A stretch of DNA of 28,976 nucleotides from Stomatobaculum sp. (GCA_017449925.1 JAFSYO010000032.1:1-28976); one strand, 5' to 3'; shown: positions 1 through 7,716, counted from the stretch's first letter. Numbers and translations are program-made. Notes: generated by a model not told the origin, from the sequence alone.

Positions 1-604
1 CGGTCTCGACGGAGGTGGCGACGCCGACGCCGACCAGAAGCGGCGGGCAGGCGTTCAGGCCGTAGGAGGTCATGCGGTCCAGGACGAACTTCGTGACGCC
101 TTCGTAACCCTCGCCCGGCATCAGGACAGTGGCATTGCCCGAGAGGGTGCATCCGCCGCCGGCCATGTAGGTATAGAGCTCACAGCCGTCCCAGTTCGGA
201 ACGATCTCCCACCACACCGTGGGGGTTCCTTTGCCGACGTTCTTGCCGGTATTGTACTCATCAAAGGTCTCGACAGAATTGTGGCGCAGCGGAGTCGCGA
301 AGGTGGCTTGGACAACGGCATCCTTTAAAAGGCCTTCCAGCTCGTTGATCAGCGGGAAACCGGTGCCGCACTTTACGAGGAACTGGATGACGCCGGTGTC
401 CTGGCAGGAGGGGCGGTCCAGCTTGACGGCCAGTTCCTGGTTCCGGAACATGGTCTGGTAGATGACCTTTGCCAGCGGGCTGTCTTCCTGGTCTTTCAGT
501 TCGGTGAGCTTGGCGATGACATCATCCGGAAGCTTCTTTCCGGTGAAACCGACGAACTTTGCTACGATATCGGTCATTTTCTTGACCTGGGCTTCATTGG
601 ACAT
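1..604 (-). CDS. ttdA: L(+)-tartrate dehydratase / class I fumarase alpha subunit (3' end outside window)
   Basis: The first 201 residues of an iron-sulfur hydro-lyase alpha subunit are present; the rest lies beyond the left edge. The family dehydrates L-tartrate to oxaloacetate, or interconverts malate and fumarate, using a [4Fe-4S] cluster with a separate beta subunit. Family landmarks are RPSCQDTG around Cys67, a probable cluster ligand, the run PLRHNSVETFDEYNTGKN at about 105-122, GGGCTL at about 149-154, LMPGEGYEG and NACPPLLVGVG with Cys186. The match to E. coli TtdA runs along the whole visible part. The ATG at 604 is preceded by AAGGAGG. The gene follows the anion transporter by 118 nt on the same strand with no clear promoter between, so co-transcription is likely. 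A beta subunit is expected just to the left. Tartrate versus fumarate/malate specificity cannot be settled from the sequence. Confidence 0.9.
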   Translation of the reverse strand, partial: MSNEAQVKKMTDIVAKFVGFTGKKLPDDVIAKLTELKDQEDSPLAKVIYQTMFRNQELAVKLDRPSCQDTGVIQFLVKCGTGFPLINELEGLLKDAVVQATFATPLRHNSVETFDEYNTGKNVGKGTPTVWWEIVPNWDGCELYTYMAGGGCTLSGNATVLMPGEGYEGVTKFVLDRMTSYGLNACPPLLVGVGVATSVET

Positions 605-722
605 GGGGTTCCTCCTTATATTTGAATAATAGTTCTGATGAGCTTGGTTTTCTTAAGTGGTGAAGTGATCAGTTGTGCCGGCGAGCTGGGTCTGTGTTCC
701 CGGATCAAGTCTGCGGTGTGAA

Positions 723-1991
723 TTACGGATAGAACGGGAAGGCGATGGGCAGGACGATCATACTGACTGCCATGGCGATGAAGATGAGCGGAAGGCCGGC
801 CTTCACATAATCCATGAACTTGTAGTTTCCGGCGCCGACTACCATGGTGTTGGCGGGCATGCCGATGGGGGTCGCGTAGGCGCAGGAGCCGCCGATGACG
901 CAGGCCATGAGGACCGCTCTGGGATCCGCGCCCATCCCCTGGGCGATGGAAAGGCAGATGGGAGCCATCAGCGCCGTGGTCGCGGTGTTGGACATGAAGT
1001 TGGTCAGCGCGCAGCAGAGGACCAGGACTGCAAAAGTCAGTACGTAGGGAGAGGGATTCTCGCCCAGGGCTCCGATCACTTTGTTGGCGATCAGTTCGCC
1101 GGCGCCGGTGGATTTCAGCGCGGAAGCCAGGGAAAGAGTGCCGCCGAAGAGGAAGATGGTCTTCAGGTCGATGGACTTCAAAGCGTCCTTCTCGGAGATG
1201 ACTCCGGTCAGGATGAGGAGAATGGCGCCGATACATCCGGTCACGCTCAGCTTGATGCCGATCTGGTCCTCAAACACCATGCCGATGAGGGTGAGGATGA
1301 GGATCACCAGAGAAAGCGTCTTTTTCCACTGGGGGACCTGGCTGAAATCTTTAGTGTCGTCAAAAACTGATCCGTCGTCGGTGGTGTCGTGGTTCGGAAG
1401 GAGACGGAAACCGATGGTGGCGTAGAAGATAATGCCTACGATGAGGATCGGGAGTCCTGCGATGGCATACTCGAAGAAACCGAATTTCATTCCGATAGGC
1501 TCCAGGGTGCTCTGGGCAATCATGTTGCCGGGGGCGCCGATCAGGGACAGGTTGCCGCCCATGGCTGCCGCGAAGACCAGAGGCATCAGAAGGCGGGAGC
1601 GCTTGAAGCCGGACTTAGAGGCGATGCCGATGACTACCGGAATCAGGATGGCGGCGGTGCCGGTGTTAGAGAGCACGCCGCTCATGAGGCCGACGATCAC
1701 CATGATGGAGATGACGAGCTGCCGTTCGGTCTTTGCGAATTTCGTGACCAGACCGCCGATCTCGTTAGCCATGCCCGTCTCAAACAGGGCGCCGCCGACA
1801 ATGAACATGGCTACGAACAGGATCACGTTGCTGTCGATGAAACCTGCGAAGGCTGTCTTCAGGTCCAGGACCTTGGTGACGCAGAAGCCGACGCAGACGA
1901 TCATGGAAGTAAGACCCAGCGGGATCTTCTCGGTGACAAACATGACGATGGCGAAAGCCAGGAATAACAGTGTAATTGTTGCCGGATTCAT
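723..1991 (-). CDS. SLC13/DASS-type anion (dicarboxylate) transporter
   Basis: A 422-residue polytopic membrane protein of the ion-transporter superfamily (SLC13/DASS, related to CitT, TtdT and INDY). It has two pseudo-symmetric halves, each carrying the sodium/substrate motif: SNTGTAA at residues 108-114 and SNTATTA at 334-340. Each half also has a Gly/Pro loop, LIGAPGN near 150 and TPIGMPAN near 374. About 10-12 hydrophobic segments surround a hydrophilic loop at about 197-222. It is shorter than TtdT or CitT (about 487 residues). Placed between a LysR gene and ttdA, it most likely imports or exchanges tartrate, malate, fumarate or succinate across the cytoplasmic membrane; this is inference from context. 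The start ATG at 1991 has a GGAGG-like site (GGAGGGGAAG) close upstream. Confidence 0.88.
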   Translation of the reverse strand: MNPATITLLFLAFAIVMFVTEKIPLGLTSMIVCVGFCVTKVLDLKTAFAGFIDSNVILFVAMFIVGGALFETGMANEIGGLVTKFAKTERQLVISIMVIVGLMSGVLSNTGTAAILIPVVIGIASKSGFKRSRLLMPLVFAAAMGGNLSLIGAPGNMIAQSTLEPIGMKFGFFEYAIAGLPILIVGIIFYATIGFRLLPNHDTTDDGSVFDDTKDFSQVPQWKKTLSLVILILTLIGMVFEDQIGIKLSVTGCIGAILLILTGVISEKDALKSIDLKTIFLFGGTLSLASALKSTGAGELIANKVIGALGENPSPYVLTFAVLVLCCALTNFMSNTATTALMAPICLSIAQGMGADPRAVLMACVIGGSCAYATPIGMPANTMVVGAGNYKFMDYVKAGLPLIFIAMAVSMIVLPIAFPFYP

Positions 1992-2110
1992 TTTTCTTCC
2001 CCTCCTGAAAGTCGAAGTATTGTTTCATTTCCGGATCCGGTCCTGAAACAGGTCGTATTGAAAGATTTGGAAAACCGGCATTGGCCAATGCGTTTTGTTT
2101 CTGTGATTTC

Positions 2111-2139
2111 AGTATAAGACCGGTATTGACATTTAGCAA
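2111..2139 (-). promoter_or_regulatory. Predicted promoter of the anion transporter/ttdA unit
   Basis: On the minus strand, TTGCTA (2139-2134) and TATACT (2116-2111) are separated by exactly 17 nt, a good sigma-A-type pair. It gives a leader of about 110 nt before the transporter ATG. The -35 box lies inside the LysR-box candidate at 2125-2140. Confidence 0.55.
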
Positions 2140-2140
2140 T
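2125..2140. promoter_or_regulatory. Candidate LysR-type regulator box
   Basis: The interrupted dyad ATTG-N8-CAAT fits the T-N11-A pattern of LysR regulators. It overlaps the -35 elements of both divergent promoters, the usual place for a LysR regulator that represses its own gene and activates the neighbour. A second dyad, ATGAATAA (2144-2151) and TTATTCAT (2172-2179), covers the regulator's -10 and early leader. Confidence 0.5.
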
Positions 2141-2154
2141 TTAATGAATAACAT
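2126..2154 (+). promoter_or_regulatory. Predicted promoter of the lysR-type gene
   Basis: TTGACA (2126-2131) and TAACAT (2149-2154) with a 17-nt spacer form a near-consensus promoter. The predicted transcript start is about 40 nt before the GTG start codon. Confidence 0.55.
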
Positions 2155-2199
2155 GGGTTCATAAAATAAATTTATTCATAAAATACGGAGGGAAATGCG

Positions 2200-3081
2200 G
2201 TGACTTTGAACCAGCTTCGGTATTTCTGTACGGCGGCCAGGTATCACAGCATCACCCAGGCGGCCAAATCGCTGTTCGTGACGCAGCCCACGGTTTCCAT
2301 CGCGATCAGGGATCTGGAAAAGGAGTTTTCGGTGACGCTGTTCGCCTACACAAAGAATCGTCTGGAACTGACAAAAGAAGGAGAGGAGTTTTTCGAGAGA
2401 GCTTCCTATCTGCTGCAGTGCAGCGATGAGTTCCAGCTGCATTTTTCCGACAGCACCCGGACCATGACAGCGGTGCGCATCGGAATCCCGCCCATGCTCA
2501 GCACGCTGTTCTTTCCGGAGCTTCTGGACGCCTTTCATGAAGAGTATCCGGACATCTACCTGGAACTTTCGGAATACGGCTCTGTCCGGGCCTGCGACCT
2601 GGTGCAGGATGAACTGCTGGACGTAGGTCTGGTTAACATGGAGCTTTATAACATCGACAAGTTTTCCTCGGAGATACTTTCGGAGGAGGAGCTGCTGTTC
2701 TGCGTGTCTCCGAAACATCCCCTGGCGGACAGAAAAAAACTGGCTATCCGGGAACTGGATGGCCAGAATATAATTCTGTTCAATCACGACTCGGTGCAGA
2801 ACCGCATGCTGACACAGCAGTTCCACGCCCTGGATATTCACCCGAAGATAATCCTTCACAGCAGCCAGATCGTGACGATACAGAAGTTTTTAAGACAGGG
2901 AAAATGCGGAGCTTTCTTCTTTGCCTCCATGCTGCCGGCCATGCCGGAGCTGAAAGGGATCTCCGTGGAGCCGGCCATCGCAATGAAGGTCGGTCTGGTG
3001 TGGAAGAAGGGCAAATATATATCGGAGCACACCAAAAAGCTGATCGAATTCTGCCGCGGCTATATGGCTAAAACCAGGTGA
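2200..3081 (+). CDS. LysR-family transcriptional regulator
   Basis: This 293-residue protein has the classic LysR layout. Residues 1-65 form the winged helix-turn-helix, with LNQLRYF, SITQAAKSLFVTQPTVS and IRDLEKEF. Residues from about 90 form the periplasmic-binding-protein-like effector domain. The GTG start at 2200 has GGAGGG seven nt upstream; an ATG at 2195 leads straight to a stop. It is transcribed divergently from the transporter and ttdA with shared promoter DNA, so it probably controls them in response to the transported acid. A strong hairpin terminator follows. The family call is certain; the effector is unknown. Confidence 0.93.
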   Translation: MTLNQLRYFCTAARYHSITQAAKSLFVTQPTVSIAIRDLEKEFSVTLFAYTKNRLELTKEGEEFFERASYLLQCSDEFQLHFSDSTRTMTAVRIGIPPMLSTLFFPELLDAFHEEYPDIYLELSEYGSVRACDLVQDELLDVGLVNMELYNIDKFSSEILSEEELLFCVSPKHPLADRKKLAIRELDGQNIILFNHDSVQNRMLTQQFHALDIHPKIILHSSQIVTIQKFLRQGKCGAFFFASMLPAMPELKGISVEPAIAMKVGLVWKKGKYISEHTKKLIEFCRGYMAKTR

Positions 3082-3102
3082 TTCATGATCAGGTCTGATA
3101 AT

Positions 3103-3151
3103 AACGCCGCAGAATACAAGACTCGCTCGAGAGCCTGTATTCTGCGGCGTT
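3103..3151. terminator. Bidirectional terminator between convergent genes
   Basis: A perfect 16-bp stem (3103-3118 with 3136-3151) has a 17-nt loop containing a small inner dyad (CTC-GCTC-GAG). It lies between the stop codons of the LysR gene and the convergent zinc-ribbon gene. The T runs are short on both sides, so termination rests mainly on stem strength. Confidence 0.75.
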
Positions 3152-3163
3152 TATGGGTTATTG

Positions 3164-3679
3164 TCAGAATCCGCAGCTGCGGTTGTAGGCTTCGCAGAGA
3201 CGGTTGGCGTTGTTCATGATCTTATAGACAGCCACAAAGGGCCCGATGAAGCAGAGCAGGGTCCCGATCGTACTCCAAAGGAGGATCGAGGTCCCGTCGT
3301 CATCGATCTGCAGCCCGTATCGGGGAGCGTTGATCTTCATCCGGTTCGCCAGAGTGAAGTACCAGCAGCTGCCGTAGACGCCGCCGGAAAGGAGCGAGTA
3401 TCCGATAAATTCGCCCAGGCTTCCCAGGCGGGATCTTCCGTCGCTCTCCAGGACCTGGTTCATGTCCTGGGCAAGATAGTAGAGGTAATAGTGCCCGTAA
3501 AGACCGCAGGTCAGGAAGGTAAACAGGAGATATTTCAAAAAGCTCCGGTCGGTCCGCAGGGGACCGCGGACGGTGCGGGCGGTCTGCCCGGCAGGAGCGT
3601 CAGGTGTGACAGGACGGCCGCACTCACCGCAGAAGGGGCTACCCTCAGCGAGACGGGCGCCGCAGTATTTACAATACAT
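3164..3679 (-). CDS. Zinc-ribbon DUF4234 membrane protein (short paralogue)
   Basis: This is a 171-residue protein starting MYCKYCGARL. Two CxxC pairs, CKYC and CGEC at residues 3-25, form a zinc ribbon. A membrane domain of about 105 residues follows, with a Phe/Tyr/Gly-rich first segment (TFLTCGLYGHYYLYYLAQDMN), a second segment SLLSGGVYGSCW and a third at the end, typical of DUF4234. The start at 3679 is chosen because GGAGGA lies six nt upstream and the ribbon begins there; an upstream in-frame ATG at 3730 lacks such a site. Its C-terminal domain is a clear paralogue of the adjacent upstream gene, sharing SILLW, GIG/IG and NxANxLCxAYN patterns. The molecular function of the family is not known. 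Confidence 0.8.
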   Translation of the reverse strand: MYCKYCGARLAEGSPFCGECGRPVTPDAPAGQTARTVRGPLRTDRSFLKYLLFTFLTCGLYGHYYLYYLAQDMNQVLESDGRSRLGSLGEFIGYSLLSGGVYGSCWYFTLANRMKINAPRYGLQIDDDGTSILLWSTIGTLLCFIGPFVAVYKIMNNANRLCEAYNRSCGF

Positions 3680-3754
3680 ACAGAGTCCTCCATTCTTTAG
3701 ATGGCTAATCGTGTATTCGCAGTTATCCAAGGGCGCTTCCGGTAAAAAGAAGCG

Positions 3755-5203
3755 TCAGGTGAGGCGGTTGTACTGGTTGTATGCCGCGCAAAGCTGGTTC
3801 GCATACTTGAAGATCCTGTAGTAAGCGACGAACCAGCCAATGCCGCACAGCGTGCTGCCCAGTGTTTTCCACAGCAGAATGGTGGTTCCGTTGTCCTCCA
3901 TCTTCAGGCCGTAGCGGGGGCTGTTGTAACAGATCCGTTCCACCAGGTTGAATTCCCAGCAGGAAGAATATATTCCGCAGGTCAGGATGGAATAACCGAT
4001 GTAGGCGCCAAGACCTCCCACGGGAAGATCGCCGTCGCCGTCGCAGGCAGTGTTGATGTCCTTCGCCAGATGATAGATAAAGTAATATCCGTAGATCCCG
4101 CAGGTGATGAAGGAGAGCAGCAGATACAGGAGGAAGCTCCTGTCATCCTTCAGCCGTATGGTACCTGAGGGCGGCGGGATCGAAGCAGGATCCTGGAAAC
4201 GGACAGAGGATTCCGCATGAGCGTAATCAGCGCGGAAGGCAGAACTTTGCGCGTTCTGGGCGCCCGCTGCACTATACGCGCCGGAGGAACTTTGCCCGCC
4301 TGCAGCCGGGGAGCTTTTCCGGAAGCCATCAAGGCCTTCAGTTACTGCAGGTGACAGCCCTTCCGCGGCAGAAACAAGACTTTCCTTATTCCATCCCGCT
4401 GCGAACAGATGGTAGCCGGTCAGAAGAAGCAGCCCGAAGGAGGCGCCGACCGTAACCAGTGCGATCAGGATGTTCCGGAGGGCATGGATATTCTCCAGAT
4501 AATGCGGTCCGAAGAGTCCGCGTCCGAACAGCCGGACAAGTGCGATCAGCAGCACGCCGGCGATCACCGCAAGAGCTGATCCGCCGATTCCGAGGAAGAA
4601 GGAGTCGGCATTTTTTTCATTATGCCGGAACGCGGTCAGGATGAGCATTCCTGCCAGCGCCACGAATCCGATTCCGCAGACGGCAAAAGAAAGAGCGGAG
4701 AGGACCGAAAAGAGAAAGCGGGCCAGGACGGCGGCAGAGGGGTGGGACAGGACTCTGCCGACATTGCTGAACAGGAGGCTGAGCGCCCGGAAAAGTGAAG
4801 CGATTCCCAGAAAAGCGTTGACAACAGCGAGAATGCTCAGAACGATCTTCATCGGCATATCGCCGGTCTGCTGCGCGGATTCTCTTCTGTCGGTGCTGCT
4901 CTGCCGCGCAGGTTCTCTTTCAGGGCGGCTCTGATTCCAGTCGTGAGCGGTTCCGGCCTGGTATGCGTTTCCGGTGTTCGGAACGGGTCCGGCCTGGTAT
5001 GCGTTTCCGGTATTCGGAGCGGGCCCGGCATCATACGCGTGATAAGAGTCCGGAGCGGGCGGAGCCGGGGGAACTGGTTCAGGAGGAGTCGGTTCCGGCG
5101 GAACCGGCTCGGGCGGAACCGGGGGCGTTTCTATGATCATCCCGCAACGGGGACAGACTTGATAGATATCCGGAAATTCATTACCGCATCGAGGGCATAT
5201 CAT
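3755..5203 (-). CDS. Zinc-ribbon, proline-rich, multi-pass DUF4234 membrane protein
   Basis: The protein has about 482 residues. A zinc ribbon (CPRCG and CPRCG) lies at residues 3-22. A PPEP-type proline-rich stretch (about 28-50) and an N-rich repeat with NTGNAYQAG twice (about 62-85) form a hydrophilic arm. Four hydrophobic segments occupy about 118-290, then comes a Ser/Ala-rich linker and a C-terminal DUF4234 domain (about 355-480) matching the neighbouring short protein. The ATG at 5203 is preferred because the GGAGGA site is eight nt away; the ATG at 5209 is only two nt from it. It lies 22 nt downstream of the DUF2752 gene and 75 nt before its paralogue, so the three probably form one transcript. 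No enzymatic motif is visible; a membrane scaffold or stress role is only a guess. Confidence 0.78.
   Translation of the reverse strand: MICPRCGNEFPDIYQVCPRCGMIIETPPVPPEPVPPEPTPPEPVPPAPPAPDSYHAYDAGPAPNTGNAYQAGPVPNTGNAYQAGTAHDWNQSRPEREPARQSSTDRRESAQQTGDMPMKIVLSILAVVNAFLGIASLFRALSLLFSNVGRVLSHPSAAVLARFLFSVLSALSFAVCGIGFVALAGMLILTAFRHNEKNADSFFLGIGGSALAVIAGVLLIALVRLFGRGLFGPHYLENIHALRNILIALVTVGASFGLLLLTGYHLFAAGWNKESLVSAAEGLSPAVTEGLDGFRKSSPAAGGQSSSGAYSAAGAQNAQSSAFRADYAHAESSVRFQDPASIPPPSGTIRLKDDRSFLLYLLLSFITCGIYGYYFIYHLAKDINTACDGDGDLPVGGLGAYIGYSILTCGIYSSCWEFNLVERICYNSPRYGLKMEDNGTTILLWKTLGSTLCGIGWFVAYYRIFKYANQLCAAYNQYNRLT
4952..5023 (-). repeat. 36-bp tandem repeat, two copies, inside the proline-rich membrane protein gene
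   Basis: Units 4952-4987 and 4988-5023 differ at only two positions. In frame they encode a 12-residue repeat with the core NTGNAYQAG, preceded by a more diverged third copy. The repeat number may vary between strains. Confidence 0.85.
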
Positions 5204-5225
5204 AAGCATTTCCTCCTAACACATT

Positions 5226-5654
5226 TCAATTACGCACGAAGCCGGCAGCGAGGCGGATCAGATGCTGAAGCACTTTCCACACTGCGCCGTTCCAGGGCGC
5301 GAATACTACGATATCTCCTGAACCATAGAACATACGGTACAGATAGACTGCTATCATCGCAGCGGACGCGAGAGCCACTGCGGGTCCTTTCAGTCTGCTC
5401 CGGCTCAGTCTGCCGCTCAGGAAAAAAGGAAGAGCGGGGATCACGATCCAGAACAGAGGGTGATAATGAAAGGCCTTATGTAAGTCGTGGAAAACGAGAA
5501 CAGAGATCCAGGCCCGGGTCATGCCGCATCCCGGACACGAGATCCCTGTAATAAATTTGATCGGGCAAGTGATGCCCAGCAGCTGCAGGAATCCGTAAAA
5601 AACGGCAATGATCGCAGCTGCTTTTAACATTTCGTTTTTTCTTCTGCTTTCCAT
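5226..5654 (-). CDS. DUF2752 membrane protein
   Basis: This 142-residue protein contains the DUF2752 signature GISCPGCGMTRAW at about 37-50, followed by FHDLHKAFHYHPLFW and two or three membrane helices. The first helix (about 9-30) precedes the Cys motif. Start choice is uncertain. The ATG at 5654 has no ribosome site and lies only about 10 nt from a predicted transcript start, while an in-frame ATG at 5630 has a weak purine-rich site. It precedes the zinc-ribbon DUF4234 gene by 22 nt. DUF2752 and DUF4234 proteins commonly sit together in clostridia, but neither has an established function. Confidence 0.8.
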   Translation of the reverse strand: MESRRKNEMLKAAAIIAVFYGFLQLLGITCPIKFITGISCPGCGMTRAWISVLVFHDLHKAFHYHPLFWIVIPALPFFLSGRLSRSRLKGPAVALASAAMIAVYLYRMFYGSGDIVVFAPWNGAVWKVLQHLIRLAAGFVRN

Positions 5655-5671
5655 AAATTGAATTATAACTG

Positions 5672-5680
5672 ATTATACCA
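5672..5680 (-). promoter_or_regulatory. Extended -10 promoter for the DUF2752/DUF4234 genes
   Basis: In the 37-nt gap after the isomerase stop, the minus strand reads TGGTATAAT, a perfect extended -10. No good -35 stands at 17 nt. It would let the three membrane-protein genes be expressed independently of the isomerase. Confidence 0.45.
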
Positions 5681-5691
5681 TATCACGATTA

Positions 5692-6981
5692 TCATTTGTC
5701 CAGGTGATGGACGGCTTGATACAGCGCCGGGGCGATGGACATGCCGGTCTGCTGGCTGCAGGGGATCAGCATTGCCTGCAGGGCGTGGTAAAGGTCGGAT
5801 TTTCCCGGCCAGACGGTGCCGATCAGGCGGTTGTTCCTGTCCAGCTGGTGAAACCAGGAGCCATTCACATGATCCAGCACGCAGGTGTCCAGATATTGCA
5901 TGAACATGGCATAGTCTTCTTCGTAGCGGGGATCCTTCGTGACCCGGTACAGAACAGCGGAAGAGTTGATCGCCTCAGCCAGGGTCCAGTGCATACGGTC
6001 GTGGACTACGGGATTGCCCTTCCAGTCCGTGGTGTAGCAGAGGCCGGGGGCGCCGTCTGCGTCCCAGCCGTCTGAGACGGCGCGGTCATAGAGGCTGCAG
6101 GCGGCTTCAATATAGGGGGCGGCGCCGTTCTGCGCTGTTTCCGGTCCGGCTGCGTCAGCAGCAGGCATTCTGCTCCAGAAGGTGGACACGGCCCACTGGA
6201 CGATCAGTCGGGCCCACTCGATGCCGTGGCCCGGCGTGGCTCCGTAGGGCTTGAAGGGATCGTCCGGTCTGTCCTTGCTGCATTCCAGATCCGGTTCCCA
6301 CTGGTCGGTGAAATGTTCCGGAATACGCCACTTGTTTTTCCCGGCCCATCCGATCACGCGGTCGATGATCCTGCCCGCGCGGATCCGGTAGCGTTCTTCT
6401 TTCAGGACATCTGCCGCGGCGAGAAAGGCTTCTACGGTGTGCATGTTGGCGTTGATGCCCCGGTAGCTGTCAAGCGCGGTGAATTCCGTGTTCCAGGTGT
6501 CGCAGGACATTCCTTCTTCTTCGTTCCAGAACCAGCGGTCATAGGTGTCCAGCGCTTCCTTCAGCAGTTTCTCCGCGCCCGGGCGGCCGCAGAGCAGGGC
6601 GGAGGAGGCTGCGAGGATCACAAATGCGTGGGCGTAGCACTGCTTCCCGGGAAGGATGCTCCCGTCCGCCGCGCGGCCGGCGTACCATCCGCCGTGGATT
6701 TTGTCGTGCAGTTCGCCCATAAGTCCTGAGAGCGCCGCGTCGGCCAGGTCTTCGCTGCCAGGATGGCCCAGCAGGGTCCCGAGGCAGTATACATGCACCA
6801 TGCGGCTGGTGATCCAGGTCTCCCGGGGACGGTCCTTCCAGGGAGTCCCGTCGTCTCCAAGATAATAGGCACTGCCTTCCGGAGAGGGAAAGCGGTGCCC
6901 GAAACGAAGGAGATTCTCTGCGTTTCTGCGGAGAAACTCCTTATTGTCAGATGTATCCAGCTGGTATTTTTTTAATGACAT
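5692..6981 (-). CDS. AGE-superfamily aldose-ketose isomerase, YihS-like
   Basis: The 429-residue protein is an (alpha/alpha)6-barrel sugar isomerase/epimerase. It aligns along its length with E. coli YihS, which isomerises sulfoquinovose and also mannose/fructose. Conserved blocks are WITSRMVHVY (56-65), NANMHTVEAFL (177-187), EHFTDQWEP (222-230), TPGHGIEWARL (249-259), NGSWFHQLD (373-381) and the end block KSDLYH (394-399). The likely catalytic histidines are His252 and His399, with Glu255 and His181 also in the active site, by analogy with YihS. Start ATG at 6981 follows GGAGG at about nine nt. No other sulfoquinovose gene is visible nearby, so a mannose/fructose-type substrate is at least as likely. 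It has its own promoter with a palindrome downstream. Confidence 0.87.
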   Translation of the reverse strand: MSLKKYQLDTSDNKEFLRRNAENLLRFGHRFPSPEGSAYYLGDDGTPWKDRPRETWITSRMVHVYCLGTLLGHPGSEDLADAALSGLMGELHDKIHGGWYAGRAADGSILPGKQCYAHAFVILAASSALLCGRPGAEKLLKEALDTYDRWFWNEEEGMSCDTWNTEFTALDSYRGINANMHTVEAFLAAADVLKEERYRIRAGRIIDRVIGWAGKNKWRIPEHFTDQWEPDLECSKDRPDDPFKPYGATPGHGIEWARLIVQWAVSTFWSRMPAADAAGPETAQNGAAPYIEAACSLYDRAVSDGWDADGAPGLCYTTDWKGNPVVHDRMHWTLAEAINSSAVLYRVTKDPRYEEDYAMFMQYLDTCVLDHVNGSWFHQLDRNNRLIGTVWPGKSDLYHALQAMLIPCSQQTGMSIAPALYQAVHHLDK

Positions 6982-7021
6982 AAAAAAAACCTCCTGCCGC
7001 TTCTGTTCTCGTCCGGTCCTG

Positions 7022-7041
7022 GCTTCAGCAGCTGCTGAGGC
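7022..7041. promoter_or_regulatory. Palindromic operator candidate in the isomerase leader
   Basis: A perfect 14-bp palindrome, TCAGCAGCTGCTGA (7025-7038), extends to 18 of 20 matching positions. It lies about 10-25 nt downstream of the predicted start of the isomerase transcript, where a sugar-responsive repressor could act as a roadblock. A helical RNA role is also possible. Confidence 0.4.
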
Positions 7042-7055
7042 TCCGGTCTGTTAAC

Positions 7056-7084
7056 AGTTTACGCGCAGAAGGAGAAATTGTAAA
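7056..7084 (-). promoter_or_regulatory. Predicted promoter of the isomerase gene
   Basis: On the minus strand TTTACA (7084-7079) and TAAACT (7061-7056) are 17 nt apart. They sit in the short gap after the stop codon of the upstream 192-residue gene and give a leader of about 65 nt. Confidence 0.5.
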
Positions 7085-7092
7085 TCTTGTAT

Positions 7093-7671
7093 TTAGCCGG
7101 CGATGCCGGCAGCTTCTTCCTGGAGGAATGTGGAGCGGAGGCGCCGGAAGAGGCAGAGGAGTCTGGCGAGTTTTTTCCGGTAAGCCTGGACCGCAGTTTC
7201 CGTGTCGGAAAGAAATTCCCGGAAACCTTCCAGGTCAGTGTCGTCGATGTAGCAGAGCCGTTCCCGCAGCACTTCCAGCTGCTGTGTCAGGCGAATGTGC
7301 TCTTTTCTGATGTCTATGCGTTCCTCCGGTTTGCCGTAGGCTTCAGAAAGCATGCCCACATACCGGTAGAGTTCTCTTACGTTGGAGGAGAAGGCCAGGG
7401 CGTAGGAATACTCCCGGCTGTCCATACTTCCATCATAGATCAGGCGAAGTGCCGCACGGTATTTTTTCGGCCGGTCCAGGCACGCAAGCTCATAGCAGCG
7501 GGCATATTTCCAGACCATGTCGTCAATGTCATCAGGATCTGCGGCTTCACTCATGACAAGGTCCCACCGCCGGGAGATCTTTTCCAGAACGCCGCAGAGA
7601 TCGAAGATAACTCCTGCAAGCTGTTCCGGGACTGTACCCCGGTAATCGATGCCGTTTTTGAATAGCCGCAT
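7093..7671 (-). CDS. Uncharacterised 192-residue helical protein
   Basis: I do not recognise this family. The start is well supported: AGGAGG lies six nt before the ATG at 7671. The product is soluble, rich in Leu, Arg and Glu, with no signal peptide or membrane segment, and probably almost wholly alpha-helical. A likely coiled-coil stretch runs about residues 118-150 (RIDIRKEHIRLTQQLEVLRERL) and a basic helix near the C-terminus (YRKKLARLLCLFRRLR). A 10-bp GC-rich hairpin (7688-7716) stands in the leader just upstream of the ribosome site. The isomerase gene follows, with its own promoter between. The reading frame on the opposite strand over the same bases lacks a ribosome site and is taken as a shadow. 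Confidence 0.62.
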   Translation of the reverse strand: MRLFKNGIDYRGTVPEQLAGVIFDLCGVLEKISRRWDLVMSEAADPDDIDDMVWKYARCYELACLDRPKKYRAALRLIYDGSMDSREYSYALAFSSNVRELYRYVGMLSEAYGKPEERIDIRKEHIRLTQQLEVLRERLCYIDDTDLEGFREFLSDTETAVQAYRKKLARLLCLFRRLRSTFLQEEAAGIAG

Positions 7672-7687
7672 GCCGGCCTCCTTTCTG

Positions 7688-7716
7688 CGGACCCGGGGAG
7701 ACGCTTCCCGGGTCCG
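7688..7716 (-). other. Leader hairpin before the 192-residue gene
   Basis: CGGACCCGGG (7688-7697) and CCCGGGTCCG (7707-7716) form a perfect 10-bp stem with a nine-nt loop, directly upstream of the AGGAGG site. There is no T run in either direction, so it is more likely a 5' stabiliser or translational control element than a terminator. The remainder of 7717-7820 is AT-rich and holds no gene. Confidence 0.5.

Noticed and set aside
616..1236. A minus-strand frame overlapping the end of the transporter gene
   Set aside because: Arg/His/Pro-rich shadow frame of the transporter, with no family match.
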